DNA from: JAHQVI01 sp963749875
Lineage (GTDB): Bacteria; Pseudomonadota; Alphaproteobacteria; Rhizobiales; Rhodomicrobiaceae
Length of the DNA stretch: 64,000 nt
Direction: 5' to 3'
NCBI GenBank assembly: GCA_963749875.1
Contig: CAVVOX010000002.1
Coordinates: 186,001-250,000 of the forward strand
Positions 1-6,484 of this stretch are shown in pieces. A program made the translations under genes and the position numbers. Each line of letters starts with the position of its first letter. Positions within the stretch are counted from its first letter, which is position 1. The notes under the pieces were generated by a model. It saw only the letters and a list, made by a program, of their open reading frames with translations. It ran no database searches and was not told where the DNA came from.

Positions 1-607
1 TGCGGGATCGGCTGTTTTCGATCCGCTTTTGATGGAATGACGGCCTCCGCTTCGCGCCTCTCCAGCTCGTCTCGTATAGCGTTATTGTCGAAGGCTTTGT
101 CGCCGAGCAGAGCCTCAAATGTCAGTCCCCCGATAAGGTCCGAGGCACCGATGCTGTCATGGCGCTGCCCTGGCCACAAGGAAAAGCGCACGAGATTGCC
201 CAAGGCATCGACCAGCGCCAAAATCTTCGTTGTCAGGCCGCCTTTTGAGCGGCCGATGGCCTGATCGAGAGTCCCCCTTTTGCGCCGCTTGCCTTCTGAT
301 GCACGCTAACGATCGTTCCGTCGATGAGGATATATTCGAAATCGGGCTCTCCGGACAAGGCATTGAAAATGCGATCGAAAACACCGGCCATCGCCCAACG
401 GCGAAACCGCCGGAAGATGCTGTTCCAAGCCCCAAAGCCAGATGGCAAATCCCGCCAGGGTGCGCCGGTACGAACGCGCCACAGCACGGCTTCGAGAAAC
501 AGCCGGTTATCCCGAGCCGTCACACCGCAATCGCTCGCCTTGCCCGGCAAGAGCGGAGCGATAACACTCCATTGAGAATCCGACAGCACGAAGCGTTCCC
601 AGCGCAT
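1..607 (-). CDS. IS5-family transposase, two-frame (orfA/orfB), 3' part outside window
   Basis: OrfA (233-607) starts MRWERFVLSDSQW and carries the DUF4096-like N-terminal region of IS427-group transposases, including the first DDE aspartate in ILIDGTIVSVHQK. OrfA ends in its own frame at 233, but an A4G5 slippery run at 273-281 would let ribosomes shift into the orfB frame. OrfB then continues to the window edge (LVDALGNLVRF, LLGDKAFDNNAIR), where the second aspartate is visible. The C-terminal DDE glutamate region is outside the window. The frameshifted arrangement is normal for this IS group and is not evidence of decay. Confidence 0.9.
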
Positions 608-679
608 GCAAACCTCCCAAAAGGAAGTTTGAAATCACTGTTCGAGGAAAATGTGAATCCCTTGATTGTCCACGGGCTC
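1..679. mobile_element. IS5-family (IS427-group-like) element, copy 1, cut by window start
   Basis: This is the right-hand part of an IS5-type element that occurs twice more in the window (3369-4211 and 21028-21870). It begins inside the element: base 1 corresponds to base 3534 of copy 2, so about 165 bp lie outside the window. The right inverted repeat ends at 679 as GGGCTC, whereas the other copies end GGGCCC, and a TA follows at 680-681. That TA is also the left TA of the adjacent IS630 element, so the two elements abut. One extra A near position 626 distinguishes this copy from copy 2. Confidence 0.93.
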
Positions 680-1758
680 TAGTGGAGCGACTCTAACATT
701 TGCTTCCCACGCTTGACGCTTTCGATGATCCGATCTGGATCGGCTGTCCAGGCGAAGGGTTTCGGCTCGGCATTGTTTTCCTGGATAAAGCGGTTGATAG
801 CCGTTTGCAGCTCAACGAGGGATCGGAACACGCCCCGTTTCAACCGTTGCCGCGTGAGTTTTGCGAAGAAGCCCTCGACAGCATTGAGCCAGGACGCTGA
901 AGTTGGCGTAAAATGGAATGTCCAACGCGGATGGCGCGCCAGCCAGGCCCTGACTTTGGAGTGTTTATGCGTCGCGTAGTTGTCGACAATGGCGTGGACG
1001 AGCTTGCCTGCCGGAACCTGCGCCTCGATGGTATTCAGGAAGCGGATGAATTCCTGATGACGATGGCGCTGCATGTTGCGGCCAATGACCGTTCCTTCCA
1101 GCACATTGAGCGCGGCGAATAAGGTCGTCGTCCCGTTCCGCTTGTAATCATGGGTCATGGTTCCGGCTCGCCCCTTCTTCATTGGCAGTCCCGGTTGGGT
1201 ACGGTCCAGCGCCTGGATTTGGCTCTTCTCATCAACCGAGAAAACGACGGCATGAGCGGGCGGATCAACGTAGAGACCGACAATGTCTCTGAGCTTGTCG
1301 GCAAAGTGGGGATCTTTGGAAAGCTTGAACGTCCGGATCCGGTGCGGAGAAAGCTGATGGGCTTCAAGAATGCGCTGAACCGAACGCAGGCTGACATTGG
1401 CAGCCCTGGCCAACATCCGGCCGGTCCAATGCGTGGTCTCTCCCGGCGGCCTGCTCAGCGCCAGATCAACGACACGTTGCACGGTCGTTGCGGGCAAAGG
1501 CTTCTTCCCTGGCCGCCGCGTCTTGTCGCGAAGCAGCCCATCCACGCCCTCATGCATGAAGCGCTCCTGCCAACGCCAGACGACGGGTTTGGATTTGCCG
1601 GACCGGCGCATGATCTCGGTGGTGCCGCAACCATCGGCGGTGGCCAGAATAATCTGCGCGCGCCAGACGTGTTTCTGAGGCGCACAACGATCCGCAATGA
1701 TGGTTTCAAGACGAAGCCGCTCATCGCGCGTAACAGTCACGGTGATCCCTGATCTCAT
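679..1758 (-). CDS. IS630-family transposase
   Basis: A 359-aa DDE transposase that moves the IS630 element. The N-terminal helix-turn-helix region (residues about 15-110, including TEIMRRSGKSKPVVWRW) is followed by the catalytic core. The three acidic residues are visible in VVFSVDEKSQIQ, AIVDNYATHKHS and SWLNAVEGFFAKL. Length and motifs match the family, and no frameshift is seen. Its stop codon TAG falls on the target-site TA at the junction with IS5 copy 1, so the reading frame fills the element to its edge. The gene looks intact and possibly active. Confidence 0.95.
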   Translation of the reverse strand: MRSGITVTVTRDERLRLETIIADRCAPQKHVWRAQIILATADGCGTTEIMRRSGKSKPVVWRWQERFMHEGVDGLLRDKTRRPGKKPLPATTVQRVVDLALSRPPGETTHWTGRMLARAANVSLRSVQRILEAHQLSPHRIRTFKLSKDPHFADKLRDIVGLYVDPPAHAVVFSVDEKSQIQALDRTQPGLPMKKGRAGTMTHDYKRNGTTTLFAALNVLEGTVIGRNMQRHRHQEFIRFLNTIEAQVPAGKLVHAIVDNYATHKHSKVRAWLARHPRWTFHFTPTSASWLNAVEGFFAKLTRQRLKRGVFRSLVELQTAINRFIQENNAEPKPFAWTADPDRIIESVKRGKQMLESLH

Positions 1759-1815
1759 TGCGCAAGAATGAGCTGCTTCGGAGAATTTGGGAATCGCCTG
1801 AATGGATCAGACCAC
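682..1815. mobile_element. IS630-family insertion sequence
   Basis: The element is bounded by TA dinucleotides (680-681 and 1816-1817), both in a CTAG context, as expected for IS630 target duplication. The ends are short imperfect inverted repeats: left GTGGAGCGACTC, right (reverse complement) GTGGTCTGATCC. It encodes one transposase. The left TA is shared with IS5 copy 1, so one element inserted directly next to the other. Confidence 0.85.
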
Positions 1816-2042
1816 TAGGTCGTTGCTGCTTCGTTGTCGACCGTCATCGGGATGAAAGGTAGCTGCTCCAGACAGGACGGTATTGCATCGGCCGGCAACC
1901 GGCCGCGCAGCAGTTCAAAGATCTCACAGAGCGAAAGCTCGGGGCGATTTCGGTCCGACCTGCTTTCAACAGCCGATGCCTCTGTGACGGGGGCACCCGG
2001 TTTCCAGGGGATTTCATTGCTGGTGCTGCCTGAAATAAACAT
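1815..2042 (-). CDS. small protein of unknown function, 75 aa
   Basis: The ORF begins MFISGSTSNEIPWK and is preceded by GGAG seven bases upstream of the ATG, a credible ribosome binding site. I do not recognise the family. The protein is hydrophilic with a leucine-rich centre (ELSLCEIFELLRGRL) and a proline-containing C-terminus, with no signal peptide or membrane segment. Its stop codon TAG is supplied by the CTAG at the IS630 insertion point, so the original gene may have been longer and been cut by the insertion, or the IS may have landed in the natural stop. It lies beside the phosphopantetheinyl transferase but on the opposite strand. It may equally be a fortuitous ORF. Confidence 0.4.
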   Translation of the reverse strand: MFISGSTSNEIPWKPGAPVTEASAVESRSDRNRPELSLCEIFELLRGRLPADAIPSCLEQLPFIPMTVDNEAATT

Positions 2043-2203
2043 CGTCTCACTCCACCCATTTTGTCTTGGGGTCGGGCTTCAACCCCCGGGCTGCTTTCGA
2101 TGTCGTAGGACATCATGCCCTTTCTATTGTTGGATATTACCGGCGTGGACTGTTCCCAGGCGTGATGCGCATCACAACGCGTCGATTTCTTCGACAAAGG
2201 TTA

Positions 2204-2383
2204 CAAGGCGTCATGCTCGCCTTCTCACGGCCTGGCAAATCGGCCGCCGAAGCGTTTATCGAGTGGTTTAACAGCGCCTTCCACGTGGCGTGCCTGAATG
2301 CGCATTGGTTCATAAGCCTTGCGGATGCACGGCAAAAAACGGAAGATCAGCGTAGGGACGACAATGAGATTCGCCTTTTCGGC
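2204..2383 (+). pseudogene. remnant of an IS3-family transposase (3' part of orfB)
   Basis: A stretch of about 60 codons reads GVMLAFSRPGKS, AFIEWFNSAFHVACLNAHWF and LADARQKTEDQRRDDNEIR. This is the well-known C-terminal segment of IS3-family orfB integrases (typical form FSRPGKPTDN...FIEAFN...CLNAHWF...DYNE). The catalytic glutamate survives in FIEWFN, but the N-terminal part and the usual end are absent, so it is a dead fragment. It shows an additional older insertion in this IS-rich stretch. Confidence 0.75.
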
Positions 2384-2419
2384 TTTGCGCGACCCTTGAG
2401 CGAGATCAGTTGTGACGGA

Positions 2420-2534
2420 AACGGAGCCGTCTCCGTCATTGCGAGCGGCCGAAGGCCGCGCGGCAATCCACGAGCTGCCGGTGCCGAGAAGTCAATGGAT
2501 TGCTTCGTCGGCTCCGCCTCCTCGCAATGACGCG
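2420..2534. repeat. dispersed palindromic repeat (CGTCATTGCGAGC... type), copy 1
   Basis: An extended imperfect palindrome with outer arms TCATTGCGAGCGGCCGAAGG and CCTCGCAATGA. The same sequence recurs in opposite orientation at 54040-54155, with shared central words such as CAATGGATTGCTTCGTCGGC. It is noncoding and of the REP/RPE type common in alphaproteobacterial genomes. It lies immediately upstream of the phosphopantetheinyl transferase gene. Confidence 0.8.
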
Positions 2535-2595
2535 AGCAGGGCAAAACCGTTTCCGATTTGTCAGGTCCCACTCTGGTTGAGCGGTCAATGCGCCG

Positions 2596-3258
2596 ATGAC
2601 AATCACCGTCAGTCCGACATTTGAATCAGCCGTCGCGGAGCTCGCTGTCCCTGGCGTAATGGTAGGCCACCGACTGATCTCGCCCGGCGACGAGGCCGCT
2701 CTCCTGCCGGCTGAAGCCGCCGCCATCGCGGGAAGCATCGCGACGGTGCGGCGCGCGAGTGGTGCGGCGCGCGTGGTCGCCAGACAGCTCTTGAGCCGAA
2801 TTGGCTATTCCGACTGCGCCGTTCCACGTAGCCAATCCGGAGCACCGGTTTGGCCCGAAGGTATAAGAGGCTCTCTCGCACACGATGCTGATTATGCGGT
2901 CGCGGCCGTAGGCCGGTGCCGCGATGTAGGCGCCTTGGGAATAGACGTGGAGCCGGCTGAGCATCTACCCGGCGAATTGGTGGATTTGGTTGCGACTTCC
3001 AACGAGCGAACGAATTTGGTTGCCGACCCGTTTCGCGGGCGGCTGTTGTTCGTAGCCAAGGAGGCTGTTTACAAAGCCGTTTATCCGCTTGATCATATCT
3101 TCCTCGATTATCATGACATAGAAATTGACTTCGCAAAACGGAAGGCAATCACGTGTAACGGTCGCGTTGTCGATCTGCGTTTCTGCATTTCTACGCATTT
3201 GGTGAGCCTGGCCTTCATCCCCCGCGGCCACCGAGGTAACGACCATCACGGCTCATGA
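2596..3258 (+). CDS. 4'-phosphopantetheinyl transferase, EntD/Sfp type
   Basis: A 220-aa enzyme that transfers the phosphopantetheine arm of CoA to the serine of carrier-protein domains. Family signatures are present in order: a basic N-terminal patch (ARVVARQLLSRIG), the substrate-loop segment APVWPEGIRGSLAHD, the Mg-binding motif GIDVEP (about residues 115-120) and FVAKEAVYKAVYP, corresponding to the conserved WxxKEA(x)xK motif. The nearest carrier protein is the PCP domain of the Pls-like synthetase at 6485-10609, and I infer this is its activator. IS5 copy 2 now separates the gene from the rest of the cluster. The Shine-Dalgarno is weak. Confidence 0.88.
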   Translation: MTITVSPTFESAVAELAVPGVMVGHRLISPGDEAALLPAEAAAIAGSIATVRRASGAARVVARQLLSRIGYSDCAVPRSQSGAPVWPEGIRGSLAHDADYAVAAVGRCRDVGALGIDVEPAEHLPGELVDLVATSNERTNLVADPFRGRLLFVAKEAVYKAVYPLDHIFLDYHDIEIDFAKRKAITCNGRVVDLRFCISTHLVSLAFIPRGHRGNDHHGS

Positions 3259-3368
3259 GCTGCGGGAGGCTGAGGTCTGGCCGGCTTGACGTCGGCAAGA
3301 TCATACCGGACCGCAACCAGCATCTCTCTCAACAGACGCCCGGTCGATCAATCTCGCCAGATCGTCTA

Positions 3369-4211
3369 GAGTCCGTGGACAATTATCTCAGTGCGATCAC
3401 GATAGCGGCAAGGTTGATCGTGGCTTTGTAGCTCAGGTCTGTTTTGTCGTATCGCGTATTCACGGATCGAAAGTCTTTGATTTTGCTAAAGTAATTCTCG
3501 ATGAGATGACGCCACCGATATTTGACCCGATCGTGCGGGATCGGCTGTTTTCGATCCGCTTTTGATGGAATGACGGCCTCCGCTTCGCGCCTCTCCAGCT
3601 CGTCTCGTATAGCGTTATTGTCGAAGGCTTTGTCGCCGAGCAGAGCCTCAAATGTCAGTCCCCCGATAAGGTCCGAGGCACCGATGCTGTCATGGCGCTG
3701 CCCTGGCCACAAGGAAAAGCGCACGAGATTGCCCAAGGCATCGACCAGCGCCAAAATCTTCGTTGTCAGGCCGCCTTTTGAGCGGCCGATGGCCTGATCG
3801 AGAGTCCCCCTTTTGCGCCGCTTGCCTTCTGATGCACGCTAACGATCGTTCCGTCGATGAGGATATATTCGAAATCGGGCTCTCCGGACAAGGCATTGAA
3901 AATGCGATCGAAAACACCGGCCATCGCCCAACGGCGAAACCGCCGGAAGATGCTGTTCCAAGCCCCAAAGCCAGATGGCAAATCCCGCCAGGGTGCGCCG
4001 GTGCGAACGCGCCACAGCACGGCTTCGAGAAACAGCCGGTTATCCCGAGCCGTCACACCGCAATCGCTCGCCTTGCCCGGCAAGAGCGGAGCGATAACAC
4101 TCCATTGAGAATCCGACAGCACGAAGCGTTCCCAGCGCATGCAAACCTCCCAAAAGGAAGTTTGAATCACTGTTCGAGGAAAATGTGAATCCCTTGATTG
4201 TCCACGGGCCC
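3369..4211. mobile_element. IS5-family (IS427-group-like) element, copy 2, complete, 843 bp
   Basis: Complete copy with terminal inverted repeats GAGTCCGTGGACAAT (left) and ATTGTCCACGGGCCC (right), flanked by TA on both sides (3367-3368 and 4212-4213). The target was a CTAG-like site. The right flank is the very first base pair of a double-hairpin repeat (4212-4339), so the IS inserted exactly at the edge of that repeat. It has the same length as copy 3 (21028-21870) and is nearly identical to it. Confidence 0.95.
3383..4140 (-). CDS. IS5-family transposase (orfA/orfB by programmed frameshift)
   Basis: OrfA starts at 4140 (MRWERFVLSDSQW) after an AGGAGGTTT-like Shine-Dalgarno (sequence GGGAGG). 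It ends in frame at 3766 unless the ribosome slips on the A4G5 run at 3806-3814. Reading on in the orfB frame gives IGRSKGGLTTKI, the DDE core and a C-terminus ending at 3383 (ENYFSKIKDFRSVNTRYDKT, containing the catalytic glutamate). The fused product would be about 250 aa, normal for this group. No disabling mutation is seen, so the copy may be mobile. Confidence 0.92.
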
Positions 4212-4339
4212 TAGCGCAACGCGCGTCCAAGCATGTCCCCGCGAAGGCGGGAATGGACGCGGGAACAGTTGCGCTCGTCTTTTGAAATAGATCAACTTGA
4301 CCTCGCTCGAGTGATTCCACTTTAGCGCGGGTCGATCTG
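4212..4339 (+). repeat. 128-bp double-hairpin repeat, copy a
   Basis: Member of a six-copy family in this window. It starts TAGCGCAACGCG. The first hairpin has arms TAGCGCAAC/GTTGCGCT and an inner stem CCCGC-gaag-GCGGG. The second hairpin has arms GATCAACTTGACCTCG and a complementary 3' half, which is partly degenerate here (TTTAGCGCGGGTCGATC). IS5 copy 2 is inserted at its first base. It is noncoding. Confidence 0.88.
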
Positions 4340-4571
4340 GACATGAACGCCGCCCGCGTTCAGCAATGACCCCGAACGGTTCCTGACCGATCCGGCGACG
4401 CACCATCTTGAGCCTCCCTCCGCTGAACGAATTGAATTCGAGAGATTCAAAAAACAAGACTTCTCGCCCAAAACACCTCGCACACAGGTCTCGTAGATAC
4501 AGCGTGGTTACAGGTCCAGCTGTCGTACTGCGATGTCGATCATCGCTATTGGCCGATCCGACCATGTCTGA

Positions 4572-4856
4572 TCATGCCGACAACATTTCGACAACCGTGA
4601 GTTGCCTGGCGGCGAACTCCCGCCGAATGAATTTCTTTGCGGAAGCATAGTCGCGGAAAAGGCCACCGCGGTTGCCCGCCGCAGCTTCCACGGACCAGCA
4701 ACCCGTAGCCAACTGTTCCAGGCGGACGCGAACGACGCCCGAGGCGGTTTGGCGAGCCGTGGTTTCGAGGACCGCCTCGGTCACCTTTTGCTTGCTCGTA
4801 ACGACGGGAGTGGATTCGCAGCGTCCGCCGTCCCGCTGGTTCACAAAAATTGTCAT
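4572..4856 (-). CDS. small conserved-looking protein of unknown function, 94 aa
   Basis: The ATG start at 4856 (MTIFVNQRDGG) is preceded by GGAG about nine bases upstream. The protein contains VRVRLEQLATGCWSVE, then GGLFRDYASAKKFIRREF, a pattern I have seen in short uncharacterised alphaproteobacterial proteins but cannot assign to a named family. It has no signal peptide or membrane segment. It lies 86 bp downstream of kamA on the same strand and is probably co-transcribed with it, so it may belong to the beta-lysine/Pls cluster. Function unknown. Confidence 0.6.
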   Translation of the reverse strand: MTIFVNQRDGGRCESTPVVTSKQKVTEAVLETTARQTASGVVRVRLEQLATGCWSVEAAAGNRGGLFRDYASAKKFIRREFAARQLTVVEMLSA

Positions 4857-4942
4857 CGTTCCAAACTCCAAGACGCTGGTCGCGCATAAGAATATCTAGG
4901 TTAGCCGAGGCTGCCAGTTGACCTCGGCCAATTGATGCAGGC

Positions 4943-6199
4943 TCACGCTGCCCGGAGATCACCTTGGCCTGCGCATTCGGCAATCCATTTGTCGCGAGAC
5001 ATGCCAGGAACGCTGCGGATCGGATCATAGTAGTGGTGCAGCTTTCCATTCGCGACGGCCGGTGAGGTGAAAGTGGAAATGCCAAGATTACGATCGTAGG
5101 CTTCCGTGCTGTGCACATCCCGTTTCCCCGCCGGCGTGTCGACGATGAACAGCGGGGTATTGAAGCCCGCAGTCGAGCCGCGCACCTCTTTCTCGAGAGT
5201 CTGTGCCTCGTGAAGTGGAATGCGGAAATGTTCGGTCCCTTTCACCATGTCGCAAAGATAGGCGTAATAGGGATGGATGTTCACGCGGCCGAGCTTTTTG
5301 ATGAGGTCTTGCAGCGTCGCCGCGTCGTTGTTGACGCCCCTGAGCAGAACCGTCTGGTTTCGGACGAAAACGCCGTCCGCGTGCAGCCGGCGCATGGCCT
5401 GTTCGACCATTGGCGTCACTTCGCGAGGATGATTGAAGTGTGTATGGATGCACACATGCTTGAATTCCCTGCGGGCGCGCGAGACGACCTCGACGAGGGC
5501 GTCCATCCATGCCGTGTCGGTGAGGAATTTCATCGGCTGCACCGCAAGACCTTTGGTCGCGAAGCGGATGCGGCGGATGTGCGGGATGTCGAGCAGCGCG
5601 TTGCCAAGCAATCTCAGATTGGCGGGTTTGAGCCTGGCCGAGTCTCCGCCTGAAACGACGACGTCTTCGATGTCCGGATGCGTCCGGATATAGTCGAGAG
5701 CTGCGTCCCAGTTATTTGCACTTGCCACCTTGTCCTTCTGCAATTGCTCCGTGTCACCGCCGACGGCGTAGCTACGCGTGCAAAACTGGCAGTAGACGGG
5801 GCAAACGGACGTCGCGAGAAACAGGACTTTGTCCGGATAGCGGTGGACCAGGCCTTTGACCGGGGAGTGTTCGCGCTCGTGAAGCGAGTTGACCACCAGA
5901 GATGGATGGTCAGGTTCGAGTTCGCTAAGCATCGGCAGGAACTGGCGGCGGATCGGATCGGCTTCCACGTTGTTCCAGTCGATCAGCTCCATGATGTAGG
6001 GGGTCAGGCGGATCGACATGTTAACCATCTTGACGGCCGATGTGATCTCACCGATCATTGTAGATGAAACAGTTCCCTCGAGAGCTTCTTCGAGCTGAGG
6101 CACGCGAAAGATGGCATTCTTGTCCTGCCATGCGTGATTGTCGAACAGACTTTGCGGAACATCTTTCCACGGCGCGAGAGTTGGTGTGGTTGCGGTCAT
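4943..6199 (-). CDS. kamA: lysine 2,3-aminomutase (KamA family radical SAM enzyme)
   Basis: Predicted to convert L-lysine to beta-lysine using PLP, SAM and a [4Fe-4S] cluster. With the start at 6199 (MTATTPTLAPWK) the protein is 418 aa; a longer start at 6286 is possible but adds an atypical N-terminus. The radical-SAM motif CPVYCQFC places the cluster cysteines at 133, 137 and 140. In the clostridial enzyme two aspartates bind the lysine epsilon-amino group (LCD... and VVDAPGGGGK); both are present here as Asp317 (YLCDMVKG) and Asp354 (IVDTPAGK). This favours lysine over glutamate or the EF-P-modifying EpmB paralogue. The PLP lysine is probably Lys359, in PAGKRD, a shorter version of the usual PGGGGK. 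No beta-lysine acetyltransferase (ablB) is nearby, so an osmolyte role is less likely than supply of beta-lysine to the divergent Pls-like synthetase. Confidence 0.9.
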   Translation of the reverse strand: MTATTPTLAPWKDVPQSLFDNHAWQDKNAIFRVPQLEEALEGTVSSTMIGEITSAVKMVNMSIRLTPYIMELIDWNNVEADPIRRQFLPMLSELEPDHPSLVVNSLHEREHSPVKGLVHRYPDKVLFLATSVCPVYCQFCTRSYAVGGDTEQLQKDKVASANNWDAALDYIRTHPDIEDVVVSGGDSARLKPANLRLLGNALLDIPHIRRIRFATKGLAVQPMKFLTDTAWMDALVEVVSRARREFKHVCIHTHFNHPREVTPMVEQAMRRLHADGVFVRNQTVLLRGVNNDAATLQDLIKKLGRVNIHPYYAYLCDMVKGTEHFRIPLHEAQTLEKEVRGSTAGFNTPLFIVDTPAGKRDVHSTEAYDRNLGISTFTSPAVANGKLHHYYDPIRSVPGMSRDKWIAECAGQGDLRAA

Positions 6200-6484
6200 G
6201 ACATTCTCTTTCACGTTAAGTCGCGTTGACCCTTCAAGCCTTGGGAAGATGTCGCTTTGAGCCTTTTGAAGATGGTTTAGGCTCATGGCCGATCCAGAAT
6301 TTTGATGCGGCGTTAAGTGGACGACTTCCTCATGCTCGATCTCATCTGCACGATCACAATTGCACCCAACGCCGGCACTCCGCTGTGAACTGCGTCACAG
6401 CGCGCGGATCTTGAATAAGTCATTCAAGTTCGCAGCACCCTTTCAATCCGGAAAGGGCAGGAAACCAATGGGGCGAGGTGCATT
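6200..6484. promoter_or_regulatory. divergent intergenic region between kamA and the Pls-like synthetase gene
   Basis: This 285-bp noncoding stretch separates the two divergent starts and must hold promoters for both. A partial palindrome TGTGAACTGCGTCACAGC lies at about 6386-6403, a possible regulator site (TGTGA-N6-TCACA). A good Shine-Dalgarno, GGGGCGAGG, precedes the synthetase ATG. I cannot assign -35/-10 boxes with confidence. Confidence 0.45.

Noticed and set aside
2066..2530. A 154-aa plus-strand ORF taken as a novel protein
   Set aside because: Its middle is an IS3-family transposase remnant and its end runs through a dispersed palindromic repeat.
3766..4344. A longer 192-aa version of IS5 OrfA starting at 4344
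   Set aside because: The extra N-terminus is read from the double-hairpin repeat beyond the IS end; the other copies start at MRWERF.
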